NCBI RefSeq assembly: GCF_013177675.1
Contig: NZ_CP042652.1
Span: 2,666,001-2,730,000 of the forward strand
Direction of reading: 5' to 3'
DNA length: 64,000 nt
From: Arcobacter acticola
Lineage (GTDB): Bacteria > Campylobacterota > Campylobacteria > Campylobacterales > Arcobacteraceae
Shown: piece by piece, positions 33,883 through 43,771 of the stretch
Position numbering within the stretch: the stretch's first letter is position 1
How the letters are laid out: the number at the start of each line of letters is the position of its first letter
Translations under genes and position numbers: made by a program
The notes under the pieces: generated by a model
Databases searched by the model: none
What the model was told of the DNA's origin: nothing
The model's input: the letters and a program-made list of their open reading frames with translations, nothing else

Positions 33883-33907
33883 AAACTAGAGTCTAACTCT
33901 AGTTTTT
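33881..33907 (+). terminator. Terminator after the GNAT-nitrilase gene
   Basis: Twelve-bp perfect stem AAAAACTAGAGT/ACTCTAGTTTTT, loop CTA, with T5 at the 3' side. Because the arms are A-rich/T-rich it can also serve the converging radical SAM gene. Confidence 0.88.
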
Positions 33908-33917
33908 AACTCAAGAA

Positions 33918-34880
33918 CTAATAATTAAATCCCTCTTTTTCCAAAGCTAATCTAATATTTTTCATTTGTGTATGTTTATCTCTACACCAATCAGGTGATA
34001 ATAATGTACTATCATTAATTCCTGCTGTTATTCTTTGAATAGAAATATTTTCAGGTAAGTTTTTAATTGATTTAACAACTGTATCTATATATAGTTCTTC
34101 ACTTATAGGTGTAAATCTACCCTTTTTAAACTCATTTGTTAAAAGTGTATTTTTTACAACATACAAAGGATGAAATTTAATAGAATCTACTTTTAATTCA
34201 ACTGTTTGTCTAAATGTTTCAAGCATCATTTCTTGAGTCTCTTTTGGTAAGCCATAAATCAAATGACCGCAAACATTTAAACCTTTTTCTTTACTTCTTT
34301 TAATCCAGTATCTCATATTATCAGCTGTGTCTCCACGATTGATATTCACAAGAGTCTCATCATAAAAAGATTGTATTCCAAACTCTATCCAAATTTCTTT
34401 GTCTTTTGACAAATCAACTAAATAATCAAGTATTTCATCTGTAACACAATCAGTTCTTGTTCCAATACTAAGGCCAATTACATTTTCAAAACTAAGTGCT
34501 TTTTCATACAAAGCTTTTAATGTGGCAATTGGTGCATAAGTATTGGTAAAAGATTGAAAATATACTATAAATTTTTTAGTTCCAAACTTATTTTGTAATC
34601 TTTGTTTAGTTGCATTAAATTGCATTTCTAATTGTTTTAATTGATTATCTAAATAGGGATTCTCATTTATTCTAGGATTTAATTTAAACTTAGTTTTCTT
34701 TTCTTGCAAATTAGGACTAAATGAGTCATTTTCACAAAATGAACATCCACCTTTTGCTACTGTTCCATCAATATTTGGACATGTAAATCCTGATATTGAA
34801 ATTGGAACCTTGTAAATTTTTTCACCAAACTTATTTTTTAAATATCGACCAATTGTTAATACATCTTTTAATTCATTCAT
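33918..34880 (-). CDS. TIGR01212-type radical SAM protein
   Basis: The 320-residue protein has the iron-sulfur motif ISGFTCPNIDGTVAKGGCSFCEN, i.e. C-x11-C-x2-C, not the usual C-x3-C-x2-C, which is the hallmark of this Elp3-like subgroup (YhcC in E. coli). Downstream are FIVYFQSFTNTYAP, IGLSIGTRTDCV and EFGIQS. Function is unknown in the family; links to tRNA or amino sugar modification are speculative. It begins 1 base after the purF stop. Confidence 0.88.
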   Translation of the reverse strand: MNELKDVLTIGRYLKNKFGEKIYKVPISISGFTCPNIDGTVAKGGCSFCENDSFSPNLQEKKTKFKLNPRINENPYLDNQLKQLEMQFNATKQRLQNKFGTKKFIVYFQSFTNTYAPIATLKALYEKALSFENVIGLSIGTRTDCVTDEILDYLVDLSKDKEIWIEFGIQSFYDETLVNINRGDTADNMRYWIKRSKEKGLNVCGHLIYGLPKETQEMMLETFRQTVELKVDSIKFHPLYVVKNTLLTNEFKKGRFTPISEELYIDTVVKSIKNLPENISIQRITAGINDSTLLSPDWCRDKHTQMKNIRLALEKEGFNY

Positions 34881-34881
34881 T

Positions 34882-36231
34882 CTACTCTTTTACGAAATAA
34901 TCTCCGTCAAAACTTTCAAGTGCATATTTTCTATCATTTCCTATTGCATTAACTAAATCATCTACTGATAAATACTCTAAAGAGTCTGCTTCTATATATT
35001 TGCAAACTTCTTCTTTAGTCATATTATTTGAGATTAATTCCTCTTTATGTGGTGTATCAATACCATAATAACAAGGGAATTTGATTTCAGGACTCGCAAC
35101 TCTAAAATGTACTTCTTTAGCTCCTGCTTCTTTTAAGATCTTAACGATTCTTTTAGAGGTTGTACCTCTTACAATTGAATCATCTATTACAAGTAAAGAT
35201 TTACCCGCAATTAATGATCGCATAGGACTTAATTTCATTTTTACTTTTAAATCTCTCATTTCTTGCGTTGGTTCAATAAATGTTCTACCAATATAGTGAT
35301 TTCTAATAATCCCATATTCAAAAGGAATTCCACTTTCAGCTGCATATCCAAGAGCCGCTGGAACACCTGAGTCAGGAACTGGAATTACCATATCAGCTTT
35401 AATACTTTGATTTGCATCATTTTTAGCCAATGCTCTTCCCATATTTTCTCTTGTTCTATATACATTTTTACCATCTATTACAGAATCTGGACGAGCAAAA
35501 TATACATATTCAAAAGCACATGGTCTATATTGAGATTCAAATAATTGAATTGATTCTGGCTCATCATAATCTTCACTAAAAATTAACATCTCCCCTGGAT
35601 TTACATCTCTAATAAAATCAGCATCCACTAAATCAAAAGCACAAGTTTCACTTGCAACTATATATCCACCACTTTTTAATTTTCCTAAAGATAATGGTCT
35701 AATACCATATCTGTCTCTTATAACGAATTGTTTTGATCTACTTTGAACAATAAAACAGTATGCACCAATAGTTCTTCCTAGTGCTTCTTTAATTCTATCT
35801 CTTAATCTATCTTTTGTATTTTTTGCAATTAGATGAATTAAATTTTCTGTATCCATTCCCGTTTGGAAAATCGCACCTTTATCAATCAAATCTTGTCTAA
35901 CTTCATCTTTATTAATTAAATTTCCATTATGCACAATTGATATTTCACCAAGTTTATACTTAGCAAATACAGGTTGAGCATCTAAAATAGAGTCTCCACC
36001 TGCAGTTGAATATCTATTGTGACCAATTGCCATATTTCCAACTAATATTTTTAAAGCAGCTTCGTTAAAAACTTCAGAAACTAAACCTCTATTTTTGATT
36101 GTATGAATTTTACCATTACATGATGATGATATACCTGTAGCTTCTTGACCTCTGTGTTGCATTGCAAATAAAGCGATTGAAGCTAACCTTGCAGCATTAT
36201 CATTACCATAAATTCCAACTATTGCGCACAT
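34882..36231 (-). CDS. purF: Amidophosphoribosyltransferase
   Basis: The 449-residue protein starts MCAIVGIYG, so Cys2 becomes the N-terminal nucleophile of the glutaminase domain. It includes AMQHRGQEATGI, GHNRYSTAG, and the PRPP-binding loop LLVIDDSIVRGTTSKRIV. It makes phosphoribosylamine, the first committed step of purine synthesis. purQ, purS and purC lie at the right end of the window. There is a 12-base gap to dapB. Confidence 0.97.
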   Translation of the reverse strand: MCAIVGIYGNDNAARLASIALFAMQHRGQEATGISSSCNGKIHTIKNRGLVSEVFNEAALKILVGNMAIGHNRYSTAGGDSILDAQPVFAKYKLGEISIVHNGNLINKDEVRQDLIDKGAIFQTGMDTENLIHLIAKNTKDRLRDRIKEALGRTIGAYCFIVQSRSKQFVIRDRYGIRPLSLGKLKSGGYIVASETCAFDLVDADFIRDVNPGEMLIFSEDYDEPESIQLFESQYRPCAFEYVYFARPDSVIDGKNVYRTRENMGRALAKNDANQSIKADMVIPVPDSGVPAALGYAAESGIPFEYGIIRNHYIGRTFIEPTQEMRDLKVKMKLSPMRSLIAGKSLLVIDDSIVRGTTSKRIVKILKEAGAKEVHFRVASPEIKFPCYYGIDTPHKEELISNNMTKEEVCKYIEADSLEYLSVDDLVNAIGNDRKYALESFDGDYFVKE

Positions 36232-36243
36232 ATTTAATTTTCC

Positions 36244-37017
36244 TTATAGACCTAAAGCGTCATTGATTGAGTATAATTTTGGATCTTTTCCAATAATCCA
36301 CTTAGCAACTTTTATTGCACCTTTTGAAAAAGTATTTCTAGCTGTTGCTGTGTGATTTAATTCTAAAAATTCACCGTCATTATATAGACCAACTGTATGA
36401 CGACCAACAATATCTCCACCTCTTAATGCCATAACTGCAATTTCATTTTTAGTTCTAGCACCAATTTGTCCATCACGTCCTGAAATTCTAACTTCATCTA
36501 AATCTAAGTCTCTAGCATTTGCTGCATGTTCTGCAAGTGTTAATGCTGTTCCTGATGGAGAGTCTACTTTATGTCTATGGTGTTGTTCAACAATTTCTAT
36601 GTCAAAATCACTCAATGTTTTTGATGCAAGTGCTACTAGTTTATTTAAAACAGCAACACCTAAACTCATATTAGTAGCATATAAAATAGGTACAATTTTA
36701 CTAGCCTCAATTAATAAATTTTGTTGATGCTTGTTAAATCCAGTTGTTGCAATAACTAAAGGTTTACCTTCACCATTTTCAACAACTTGTGTAAGAAGTG
36801 CTTCTGTAGCAGCTGGTGCAGAAAAGTCAATAACCACATCACTAGAATCTAGTAATACTTTCATATCATTTGTTACAACAGTGCCATCAGGTACTTGTCT
36901 TGTTAATTTATCAAAAACATGAACAGCTGCAACTCTAGCTTGTTCATCATTTGCTAAATCATCAATTAATAAAGAACCAACTCTTCCTGTACTACCTAAT
37001 ATACCTACATTAATCAT
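36244..37017 (-). CDS. dapB: 4-hydroxy-tetrahydrodipicolinate reductase
   Basis: The 257-residue protein has the nucleotide-binding start INVGILGSTGRVGSLL, the loop IATTGFNKHQ, and the active-site signature EQHHRHKVDSPSGTALTLAE. It acts in lysine and meso-diaminopimelate synthesis; lysA, the last enzyme of that route, is at 52-53 kb. 13 bases from trxB. Confidence 0.97.
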   Translation of the reverse strand: MINVGILGSTGRVGSLLIDDLANDEQARVAAVHVFDKLTRQVPDGTVVTNDMKVLLDSSDVVIDFSAPAATEALLTQVVENGEGKPLVIATTGFNKHQQNLLIEASKIVPILYATNMSLGVAVLNKLVALASKTLSDFDIEIVEQHHRHKVDSPSGTALTLAEHAANARDLDLDEVRISGRDGQIGARTKNEIAVMALRGGDIVGRHTVGLYNDGEFLELNHTATARNTFSKGAIKVAKWIIGKDPKLYSINDALGL

Positions 37018-37030
37018 AAATAATTTTTCC

Positions 37031-37960
37031 TTATCCTAAATATTCTATAATATTAACAGCTGCTGTTGCACCATCACCTGCTGCACAAACAACTTGTTTT
37101 GATGCATCAATTCTAATATCTCCAGCTGCATAAAGACCTTTTACTGATGTTCTCATTTTTAAATCAACAATAACTTCACCAGCTTCATTTGTATCACATA
37201 AAAAAGATCCATCTTCTTGTTTTAATGGTGCATTTAATACATCTCTACCTACGAATATAAAAACTCCAGGAGTTGGTAATTCTCTAATTTCACCTGTTTC
37301 TTTTGATTTAACTCTTAAACCAAGAACTCCACTTGTATCTCCAAATACTTCTTCAACAGTTACATTTGTAACTTCTTCAATATTTTTTGTATGTTTCATA
37401 TGTTCTATTGTACTTGGTGCTGCTCTATATGTATCTCGTCTATGAACTAAATAAACTTTCGAACAAAGTTTTGCTAAATAAACAGCCTCTTCAATAGCAG
37501 AATCTCCACCACCAACAACAGCTACTTCTTTTCCTTTATAGAAAAAACCATCACAAGTTGCACAAGTAGAAATTCCTCTTCCGAAGAATTCATTTTCACC
37601 TTTAAATCCAGCACGTCTAGGAACTGAACCTGTTGCCATTAATACAGATTTAGCTTCATATGTTTTACCATCAACACCTGTAATATTAAAAATATCATTA
37701 TTTTTTGTAATTGAAGTAATTTGATTCATTTCATGTTTTAAACCAAATCTTTGACATTGCTCAGGCCAATTTGCCATTAAATCCATTCCTGATACAATTT
37801 CAGCTTGACCTGGATAGTTTTCAATTTCTGAAGAACCTGTAATTTGACCTCCAGGCATACCCATTTCAAACATTACAACATTTTTTAATCCACCTCTAGT
37901 AGCATATAAACCAGCTGTTAATCCAGCAGGTCCTCCACCAATAATCGCTAAGTCTAACAT
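37031..37960 (-). CDS. trxB: Thioredoxin reductase
   Basis: A 309-residue flavoprotein: FAD motif [20 protein letters not shown], redox site [16 protein letters not shown] (CATC), NADPH motif [16 protein letters not shown], and the C-terminal [27 protein letters not shown]. It reduces thioredoxin, encoded just upstream by trxA. A perfect minus-strand TATAAT (38108-38113) could be its promoter. Confidence 0.97.
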   Translation of the reverse strand: MLDLAIIGGGPAGLTAGLYATRGGLKNVVMFEMGMPGGQITGSSEIENYPGQAEIVSGMDLMANWPEQCQRFGLKHEMNQITSITKNNDIFNITGVDGKTYEAKSVLMATGSVPRRAGFKGENEFFGRGISTCATCDGFFYKGKEVAVVGGGDSAIEEAVYLAKLCSKVYLVHRRDTYRAAPSTIEHMKHTKNIEEVTNVTVEEVFGDTSGVLGLRVKSKETGEIRELPTPGVFIFVGRDVLNAPLKQEDGSFLCDTNEAGEVIVDLKMRTSVKGLYAAGDIRIDASKQVVCAAGDGATAAVNIIEYLG

Positions 37961-38202
37961 ATAAAATCCTTATTTTAATAAATTGAATAATCTATAGCAT
38001 TTTTTAAACCACAATAATACTAAAATATTTGTAAGTTTCAGGTTAAATAAACCCTAAAGATTGAGGATAAATTTTATCATTTAATAATTTATATAAACCT
38101 TAATTGTATTATAATAAGGAATATTATCATTCAAAAAATTTAGAAATAAAAAAGGGAGAAGTAAAACACTTCTCCCTTTTTTTTATATTGTATTTGTATT
38201 TA
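37961..38202. other. trxB-trxA intergenic region
   Basis: About 240 A/T-rich bases. It holds a minus-strand -10 TATAAT (38108-38113) leading to trxB and the trxA terminator at its right end. I see no small ORF with an SD here. Confidence 0.5.
38148..38184. terminator. Bidirectional terminator below trxA
   Basis: Fifteen-bp perfect stem AAAAAAGGGAGAAGT/ACTTCTCCCTTTTTT, loop AAAAC, with T runs on both strands. It ends the minus-strand trxA transcript. Confidence 0.92.
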
Positions 38203-38520
38203 TTATAATAAAGAGTTAATTTTATCAGTGAAAGCTTGTTTTGAAGAAGCTCCAACCATTTGATCAACAACTTCACCATTTTTCATAAATAAAATAGTAG
38301 GAATAGATCTAATTCCATATTTAACTGCTAAATCTTGCTCTTCATCTGTATTTACTTTACAAATGTTTGCTTTTCCTTCGAAATCTGCAGCTAATTCTTC
38401 AATAACTGGAGCAATCATTCTACAAGGTCCACACCATGGAGCCCAGAAATCTACCATAGATACGCCTTCTTTTGTAACTTCTTCAAAGTTTGCTGGAGTT
38501 AATTCAACATATTTTCCCAT
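38203..38520 (-). CDS. trxA: Thioredoxin
   Basis: The 105-residue protein has the active site FWAPWCGPCRMIAPV (WCGPC) and the cis-Pro loop IRSIPTILFM. Length is standard. It reduces cytoplasmic disulfides and is recycled by TrxB, the next gene. Divergent from alaS. Confidence 0.98.
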   Translation of the reverse strand: MGKYVELTPANFEEVTKEGVSMVDFWAPWCGPCRMIAPVIEELAADFEGKANICKVNTDEEQDLAVKYGIRSIPTILFMKNGEVVDQMVGASSKQAFTDKINSLL

Positions 38521-38707
38521 TTTATTTCCTTATTATTAATTTTAATTTTCGTCATTTTTATTTAATATACTTATATATAATTAAACTAAATCATTATAAC
38601 TTGTAAAAACTTAAATTTAGTTTTACATTATTTAACTTTGATATATAATCAATCCTAAATAATTATTTCGTTAAAATAAGTGAATTTAATTTAATATGGA
38701 TAATTTT

Positions 38708-41263
38708 ATGGATATCAGAAAAGAATATTTAGAGTTTTTTAAAAGTAAAGGTCATGATGTAATCTCATCAATGCCACTAGTTCCAGATGATCCTAGCTTA
38801 ATGTTTACAAATGCAGGAATGGTTCAATTTAAAGATATATTTACAGGTGCAGTACCAAAACCTGCAAATCCAACTGCAACTTCTTGTCAGCTTTGTATAA
38901 GAGCTGGTGGAAAGCACAATGACTTAGAGAATGTTGGCTACACAGCAAGACATCATACTTTATTTGAGATGTTGGGGAATTTTTCTTTTGGTGATTATTT
39001 CAAAGAAGACGCAATTGCTTATGCATGGGAATTTATAACTGTTAATTTAGCACTTCCAGTTGATAAACTATGGGTTACAGTTCATGATAGCGATGATGAA
39101 GCTTTTAATATCTGGACAAAATATATTGATTCTTCAAGAATCATAAGATTTGGAGACAAAGACAATTTCTGGTCAATGGGTGATACAGGAGCTTGTGGTC
39201 CTTGTAGTGAAATTTTTTATGATCAAGGTGATGAGCATTTTAATACACCTGAAGATAAAATGGGTGGAGATGGTGATAGATTCTTAGAAATCTGGAATTT
39301 AGTTTTTATGCAATATGAAAGAACAGCAGATGGAAAATTAAACCCATTACCAAAACCATCAATTGACACAGGAATGGGACTTGAAAGAGTTATTGCTATT
39401 AAAGAAGGTGTTTTAAATAACTTTGATTCATCTAACTTCAAACCTATTATTGAAAAAATTGAAGAACTAGCTTCTAAAAAAGCTGATAAAAGTTCAATTG
39501 GTTCATATAGAGTAATTGCAGATCATTTAAGAGCTACATCATTTATGTTATCTCAAGGTATTTTATTTGGAAATGAAGGAAGGCCTTACGTATTAAGAAG
39601 AATTCTAAGACGTGCTGTTAGACACGGTTACTTATTAGGATTTAGAAAACCATTTATGGGAAAACTTCTTGATACACTAATTTCTATTTTAGGTGGACAC
39701 TATACTGAATTAATAGAAAATAGAAATTTTATAAAAGAGCAATTAACATTAGAAGAAGATAGATTCTTCAAAACTATTGATTTAGGAATGTCTTTATTTA
39801 ATGAAGAATTAGCAAATACTAAAGAAGTTTTCTCAGGAGAAATTGCATTTAAATTGTATGATACTTATGGATTCCCATTAGACTTAACAGAAGATATGTT
39901 AAAAGATAAAGGACTAAAAGTAGATTTAGGTAAATTTGATGAACTTATGAGTGCACAAAAAGCAATGGCAAAAGCTGCATGGAAAGGTAGTGGAGACGCT
40001 TCAAATGAAGGTGATTTTAAACAATTAATTGAAAAATATGGAATCAATGAATTTGTAGGTTATGATAACGTTACATATAAATCAAAAATTCTTGCACTTT
40101 TAGATGAAAACTTTAAAGAAGTTAAAACTTTAGAAAAAGGTTCAACTGGTTGGGTAATGCTAGATAAAACTCCATTTTATGCTACAAGTGGTGGGCAAAA
40201 TGGTGATATTGGTGCATTAGAAGACAATAAGCATATTGCAATTATTGAAGATACATCAAAATTCCATGGTTTAAATCTTTCAAAAGTTAAAATTGAGCAC
40301 TCAAATATAAACCAAGGTGAAAGAGTTGAAGCTGTTGTTGTAAATAGATATGAAGTTGCAAAACATCATAGTGTTACGCACCTTTTACAAAGTGCATTAA
40401 AAATGGTTTTAGGTGAAACTGTATCACAAGCTGGTTCATTAAATGATGCATCAAGATTAAGATTTGATTTTACATATCCAAAAGCTATGACAACTGAGCA
40501 AATTGATGAAGTTGAAGATTTAGTTAACTCAATGATTGCTCGAGGAATTGCTGGAAATGTTGAAGAATTACCAATTGAACAAGCAAAAGGCAAAGGTGCT
40601 ATTGCTATGTTTGGTGAAAAATATGGAGACATGGTAAGAGTAGTTAGTTTCTCAGATGTTTCAGTTGAATTTTGTGGTGGAACTCATGTAAAAAACACTG
40701 CTGATATTGGAAGTTTTTATATTGTAAAAGAATCAGGCGTAAGTGCAGGAGTTAGAAGAATAGAAGCTGTTTGTGGGGCAGCTGCAATTGCTTATACAAA
40801 AGAGATTATTAATTCAATGAATGAAATTAAATCTGAAATTAAAAATAATGATGTTATTACTGGTATTAAAAAATTAAAAGATCAAATTAAAGATCTTAAA
40901 AAAGAACTAGAAGCGGCGGTTAGTCAAACAAGTGCTCCAATTAGTGAAGAAGTAATAGGTGATACAAAAGTTGTAGTAGCTATAGTTGAAAATGGTGATT
41001 TAAAGAAAATCGTTGATGATATGAAAAATTCAAATGAAAAACTAGCTATTTTATTACTTCAAGCTAAAGATGATAAAGTATTGATAGTTGCAGGAAGTAA
41101 AAACACAAATATCAAAGCAGGTGATTGGATTAAAAATATTGCTCCAATCGTTGGTGGAGGTGGAGGTGGAAGACCTGACTTCGCACAAGCTGGTGGAAAA
41201 GATGTAACAAAAGTTGAAGATGCAAGAATTGCTGCACTTGCATACGCTAAAGAAAATTTATAG
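38708..41263 (+). CDS. alaS: Alanyl-tRNA synthetase
   Basis: About 851 residues from [18 protein letters not shown], the start expected for the family in this phylum; an upstream in-frame ATG at 38696 would add MDNF, and neither has a strong SD. Class II core ([33 protein letters not shown]), editing domain with [12 protein letters not shown] (HxxxH) and CGGTH (the zinc-binding CxxxH partner), and the C-Ala domain with [16 protein letters not shown]. It charges tRNA-Ala. Confidence 0.96.
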   Translation: MDIRKEYLEFFKSKGHDVISSMPLVPDDPSLMFTNAGMVQFKDIFTGAVPKPANPTATSCQLCIRAGGKHNDLENVGYTARHHTLFEMLGNFSFGDYFKEDAIAYAWEFITVNLALPVDKLWVTVHDSDDEAFNIWTKYIDSSRIIRFGDKDNFWSMGDTGACGPCSEIFYDQGDEHFNTPEDKMGGDGDRFLEIWNLVFMQYERTADGKLNPLPKPSIDTGMGLERVIAIKEGVLNNFDSSNFKPIIEKIEELASKKADKSSIGSYRVIADHLRATSFMLSQGILFGNEGRPYVLRRILRRAVRHGYLLGFRKPFMGKLLDTLISILGGHYTELIENRNFIKEQLTLEEDRFFKTIDLGMSLFNEELANTKEVFSGEIAFKLYDTYGFPLDLTEDMLKDKGLKVDLGKFDELMSAQKAMAKAAWKGSGDASNEGDFKQLIEKYGINEFVGYDNVTYKSKILALLDENFKEVKTLEKGSTGWVMLDKTPFYATSGGQNGDIGALEDNKHIAIIEDTSKFHGLNLSKVKIEHSNINQGERVEAVVVNRYEVAKHHSVTHLLQSALKMVLGETVSQAGSLNDASRLRFDFTYPKAMTTEQIDEVEDLVNSMIARGIAGNVEELPIEQAKGKGAIAMFGEKYGDMVRVVSFSDVSVEFCGGTHVKNTADIGSFYIVKESGVSAGVRRIEAVCGAAAIAYTKEIINSMNEIKSEIKNNDVITGIKKLKDQIKDLKKELEAAVSQTSAPISEEVIGDTKVVVAIVENGDLKKIVDDMKNSNEKLAILLLQAKDDKVLIVAGSKNTNIKAGDWIKNIAPIVGGGGGGRPDFAQAGGKDVTKVEDARIAALAYAKENL

Positions 41264-41272
41264 GAAGTAATC

Positions 41273-41752
41273 TTGAGCGAATTATTTAATAACTTTTCAT
41301 CTTCAATTGTTTTTTTACATGTAATTTCTGCTGTAATTTGGGTAGGAGGAATGATAGCAATTAGATTTGCTGTTCATTACTCTATTCAAGAAATTGAAGA
41401 ACCAAAAATTAAATTAGGAAGAACACTAGAAAATTTACGAAGATTTTTCAATATGGTAATTCCTGCTATTTTAGTTCTTTTAATTACAGCTATTATAATG
41501 ATAATAGCTCTTGGATTTAAAGGTACTGAACTTTATACTATAGTAATCGTAAAAGAGATTATATGGACAGTAATGACTATTATTTTTATCACTATATATA
41601 TGAAAAGAAATAAAGCTCAAAAAGCTTTTAATAGTGGTGATTTTGCAAATGCTAAAAATGACCTACTTCCAATTGCAACTTATTATATACCAGCAAATAT
41701 AATCTTAGGGATTGTTGCTATATTCTTAGGAATAACACTTAGAGGATTTTAA
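41273..41752 (+). CDS. Four-span membrane protein, CopD/DUF-type
   Basis: A 159-residue protein starting at TTG with GGAAG about 7 bases upstream, just after alaS. Four predicted membrane spans, with HVISAVIWVGGMIAIRFAVHY in the first, typical of CopD-like or related heme/copper membrane domains (conserved His and Trp). The third and fourth spans contain TYYIPANIILGIVAIFLG. Function unknown. The pairing with alaS may be only transcriptional. Confidence 0.6.
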   Translation: MSELFNNFSSSIVFLHVISAVIWVGGMIAIRFAVHYSIQEIEEPKIKLGRTLENLRRFFNMVIPAILVLLITAIIMIIALGFKGTELYTIVIVKEIIWTVMTIIFITIYMKRNKAQKAFNSGDFANAKNDLLPIATYYIPANIILGIVAIFLGITLRGF

Positions 41753-41780
41753 TAAAGATTTATTTTTATAAATCTTTATT
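41751..41780 (+). terminator. Terminator after the alaS operon
   Basis: Thirteen-bp stem with a TTTT loop (41751-41763/41768-41780), A/T-rich, with a short T-rich end. Confidence 0.7.
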
Positions 41781-41799
41781 TGAAATTTTAAATCTAGAC

Positions 41800-41828
41800 T
41801 TGACATAATTCTTATTTTTTCTTAATAT
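41800..41828 (+). promoter_or_regulatory. Promoter of NlpC/P60 lipoprotein 1
   Basis: GACTTGACATA context: TTGACA (41800-41805), 17-bp spacer, TAATAT (41823-41828). The same promoter, including the flanking AGAC, precedes lipoprotein 2. Confidence 0.7.
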
Positions 41829-41861
41829 AATAAATATACTTTATTATAAAGGTCTGTACTT

Positions 41862-42434
41862 ATGCATTTTAAAATTTTTCTTACATTTATTTTTTCAATT
41901 ATTATTTTTACTGGTTGTTCTCAAAAATATGAAGATCAAAATGTTAATTATAGAAATTACAACACTCAAAAAAGTAATCTTCAGAAAAGATATTTAAATA
42001 TGCTAAAAAACAATAACTATGTTTTAAATAATAGATATATAGATTTTAATACAGCGCAACAAATAGATTTTAATACCTCACTAATAGAATTTTATGAAAA
42101 TTGGTCTGGAGTAAAATATGAGTATGGAGGTAATTCTAGAAGTGGTATTGATTGTTCATCATTCATACAAATGGCTTATAAAGATAATTTCAATATAGCA
42201 TTACCAAGAACAACAGATTCACAAGCAAATATTGGAATAGAAATAGACAAATCTCAACTTGAAATGGGTGACTTAGTTTTTTTTAAAACTAGTTCAAGTT
42301 CAAATCATGTGGGAATTTATCTAGAAAATGGTAAATTTATGCATGCCTCAACTAGTGTAGGAGTAACAATTTCTTATTTAGACAATATTTATTTTGATAA
42401 ATATTATTGGAAAGCTCAAAGGATAATTTATTAA
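41862..42434 (+). CDS. NlpC/P60-family lipoprotein 1
   Basis: The 190-residue protein has a lipoprotein signal with lipobox FTGC (Cys ~20) and a C-terminal NlpC/P60 domain: the catalytic Cys is in RSGIDCSSFIQMAY, followed by SSSNHVGIYL (His) and FMHAS (third polar residue His). NlpC/P60 enzymes hydrolyse D-gamma-glutamyl-diaminopimelate bonds in peptidoglycan stem peptides. This is the first of three tandem paralogs; the linker between lipobox and domain is the variable part. Outer-membrane anchoring is inferred. Confidence 0.88.
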   Translation: MHFKIFLTFIFSIIIFTGCSQKYEDQNVNYRNYNTQKSNLQKRYLNMLKNNNYVLNNRYIDFNTAQQIDFNTSLIEFYENWSGVKYEYGGNSRSGIDCSSFIQMAYKDNFNIALPRTTDSQANIGIEIDKSQLEMGDLVFFKTSSSSNHVGIYLENGKFMHASTSVGVTISYLDNIYFDKYYWKAQRIIY

Positions 42435-42455
42435 GTAAATTTCTAATATTTACTT
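42433..42455. terminator. Hairpin between lipoprotein 1 and the minus-strand lipoprotein
   Basis: Eight-bp inverted repeat AAGTAAAT/ATTTACTT around a 7-base loop, overlapping both stop codons. Weak. Confidence 0.45.
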
Positions 42456-43016
42456 ATCATATATACTTTCTCTTTCTCTTGAAAAGTATGAATTTATAAA
42501 ATTCATATTTACTAAACTTTTTGAATAATCACTTTTAAATCTTAATTTATCTACATATGTATTAGTATAAGCTTTATCAAATTTCTTTCTCAATGATGAA
42601 TAATATTTTCCTTCATAATCTAAAATAAATAAATCTTCATATGTTGAATACTTATAGATTAAATCAACATAATATTTATCATCTATTATATATGTAGTAA
42701 ATTCATAATTATCATAATCTACTCTTTCAATAACCTTCATTGACTTTAATTTTAAAGTTGATTTAAATAGATATTCAAAATTTCCTCTTTGAAAACTATT
42801 CCAAGAGCAAGAATTATCTAAATTTATATATTCACTAAATAATCTACCATATTCCTTATCATTTATATTAGATATATATGAAAAATTTGCACAAGAATCT
42901 GAAGTATTTTTTTTCGTAAGTTCCGTAAATTCACTCATATTATCACTTAAGTTATTGATAGAATTACATCCATAAATTGATAAACATAAAATAAAAATGA
43001 CTAAAAAATTTCTCAT
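42450..43016 (-). CDS. Small lipoprotein of unknown function
   Basis: From the ATG at 43016 (AAGGAG upstream) the protein has 188 residues. An ATG at 43073 is in frame but would remove the signal peptide from the N-terminus. MRNFLVIFILCLSIYGCNSIN has a lipobox IYGC. The rest is Asn/Lys/Tyr-rich with no recognised domain and ends SRERESIYDK. It is inserted on the opposite strand between NlpC/P60 lipoproteins 1 and 2. I do not recognise it. Confidence 0.6.
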   Translation of the reverse strand: MRNFLVIFILCLSIYGCNSINNLSDNMSEFTELTKKNTSDSCANFSYISNINDKEYGRLFSEYINLDNSCSWNSFQRGNFEYLFKSTLKLKSMKVIERVDYDNYEFTTYIIDDKYYVDLIYKYSTYEDLFILDYEGKYYSSLRKKFDKAYTNTYVDKLRFKSDYSKSLVNMNFINSYFSRERESIYDK

Positions 43017-43066
43017 AATTACTCCTTCAAAATAAGAAAATATTATACTCCTAAAACAGTTAAGAC

Positions 43067-43095
43067 TTGACATATTTTTTATTTTCTACTAATAT
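43067..43095 (+). promoter_or_regulatory. Promoter of NlpC/P60 lipoprotein 2
   Basis: TTGACA (43067-43072), 17-bp spacer, TAATAT (43090-43095), with the same AGAC-TTGACATA left end as the lipoprotein 1 promoter. It overlaps the divergent lipoprotein's control region (minus-strand TATAAT near 43030-43035). Confidence 0.7.
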
Positions 43096-43132
43096 AAGAA
43101 AAAAATTTTGTCTTTAAGGAGCTACTGTTCGT

Positions 43133-43753
43133 ATGAATTTTAAAAATTTACTAATAATATCTATGTGTATTTACCTATTTACCGGATGTTCTTACAAAAG
43201 TATGGAACAGAGTATAGATATGACAGATAATAATACAAATTCTACTTTTAGAAGTGCTTCTTTAGAAAATACAATAAATCAAAAAGATTTAAAATATAAT
43301 AAATACAAGACAAACTCAAACATTCAAGCTAAAAATGACACATTTCAAGATAATGATTACGCTAATAGTAATACAACAATTAAACAGGATTTAAATACTG
43401 ATTTATATGATTTTTATGCAAAATGGGAAGGTGTAAGATATAAATTAGGAGGAGAGTCAATGACTGGTATTGATTGTTCTGCTTTTATTCAAAAAGCCTT
43501 TGAAGAAAAACTAGCTTTAGAAATGCCTAGAACCACTTTATTACAAGCGAAGGTTGGCAAAGAAGTAAATAAAGATGAACTTGAAGTTGGAGATTTAGTT
43601 TTTTTCAAAACAGGAAGAACTAAACATGTAGGTATTTATATGGAAAATGGGAAATTCATGCATGCTTCTACAAGTAATGGTGTAACAATTTCGGAGTTAA
43701 ATAATTCTTACTTTGCTAAGAATTATTGGAAAGCCCAAAGAATAATAAATTAA
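43133..43753 (+). CDS. NlpC/P60-family lipoprotein 2
   Basis: The 206-residue paralog of lipoprotein 1. Lipobox FTGC (Cys ~19), a Ser/Asn/Lys-rich linker to residue ~95, then the NlpC/P60 domain: GIDCSAFIQKAF (nucleophile), KHVGIYMENGKFMHAS. SD AAGGAG. lipoprotein 3 follows after 18 bases, so the two form an operon. Duplicated together with its promoter. Confidence 0.9.
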   Translation: MNFKNLLIISMCIYLFTGCSYKSMEQSIDMTDNNTNSTFRSASLENTINQKDLKYNKYKTNSNIQAKNDTFQDNDYANSNTTIKQDLNTDLYDFYAKWEGVRYKLGGESMTGIDCSAFIQKAFEEKLALEMPRTTLLQAKVGKEVNKDELEVGDLVFFKTGRTKHVGIYMENGKFMHASTSNGVTISELNNSYFAKNYWKAQRIIN

Positions 43754-43771
43754 TAAAATCAAGGAGTAATA

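Noticed and set aside
33918-34880. Unusual C-x11-C-x2-C radical SAM spacing as a novelty.
   Set aside because: This spacing is a known property of the TIGR01212/YhcC-like group.
42450-43073. Longer start of the minus-strand lipoprotein at 43073.
   Set aside because: It would bury the lipoprotein signal; the ATG at 43016 has an AAGGAG SD and puts the lipobox in place.
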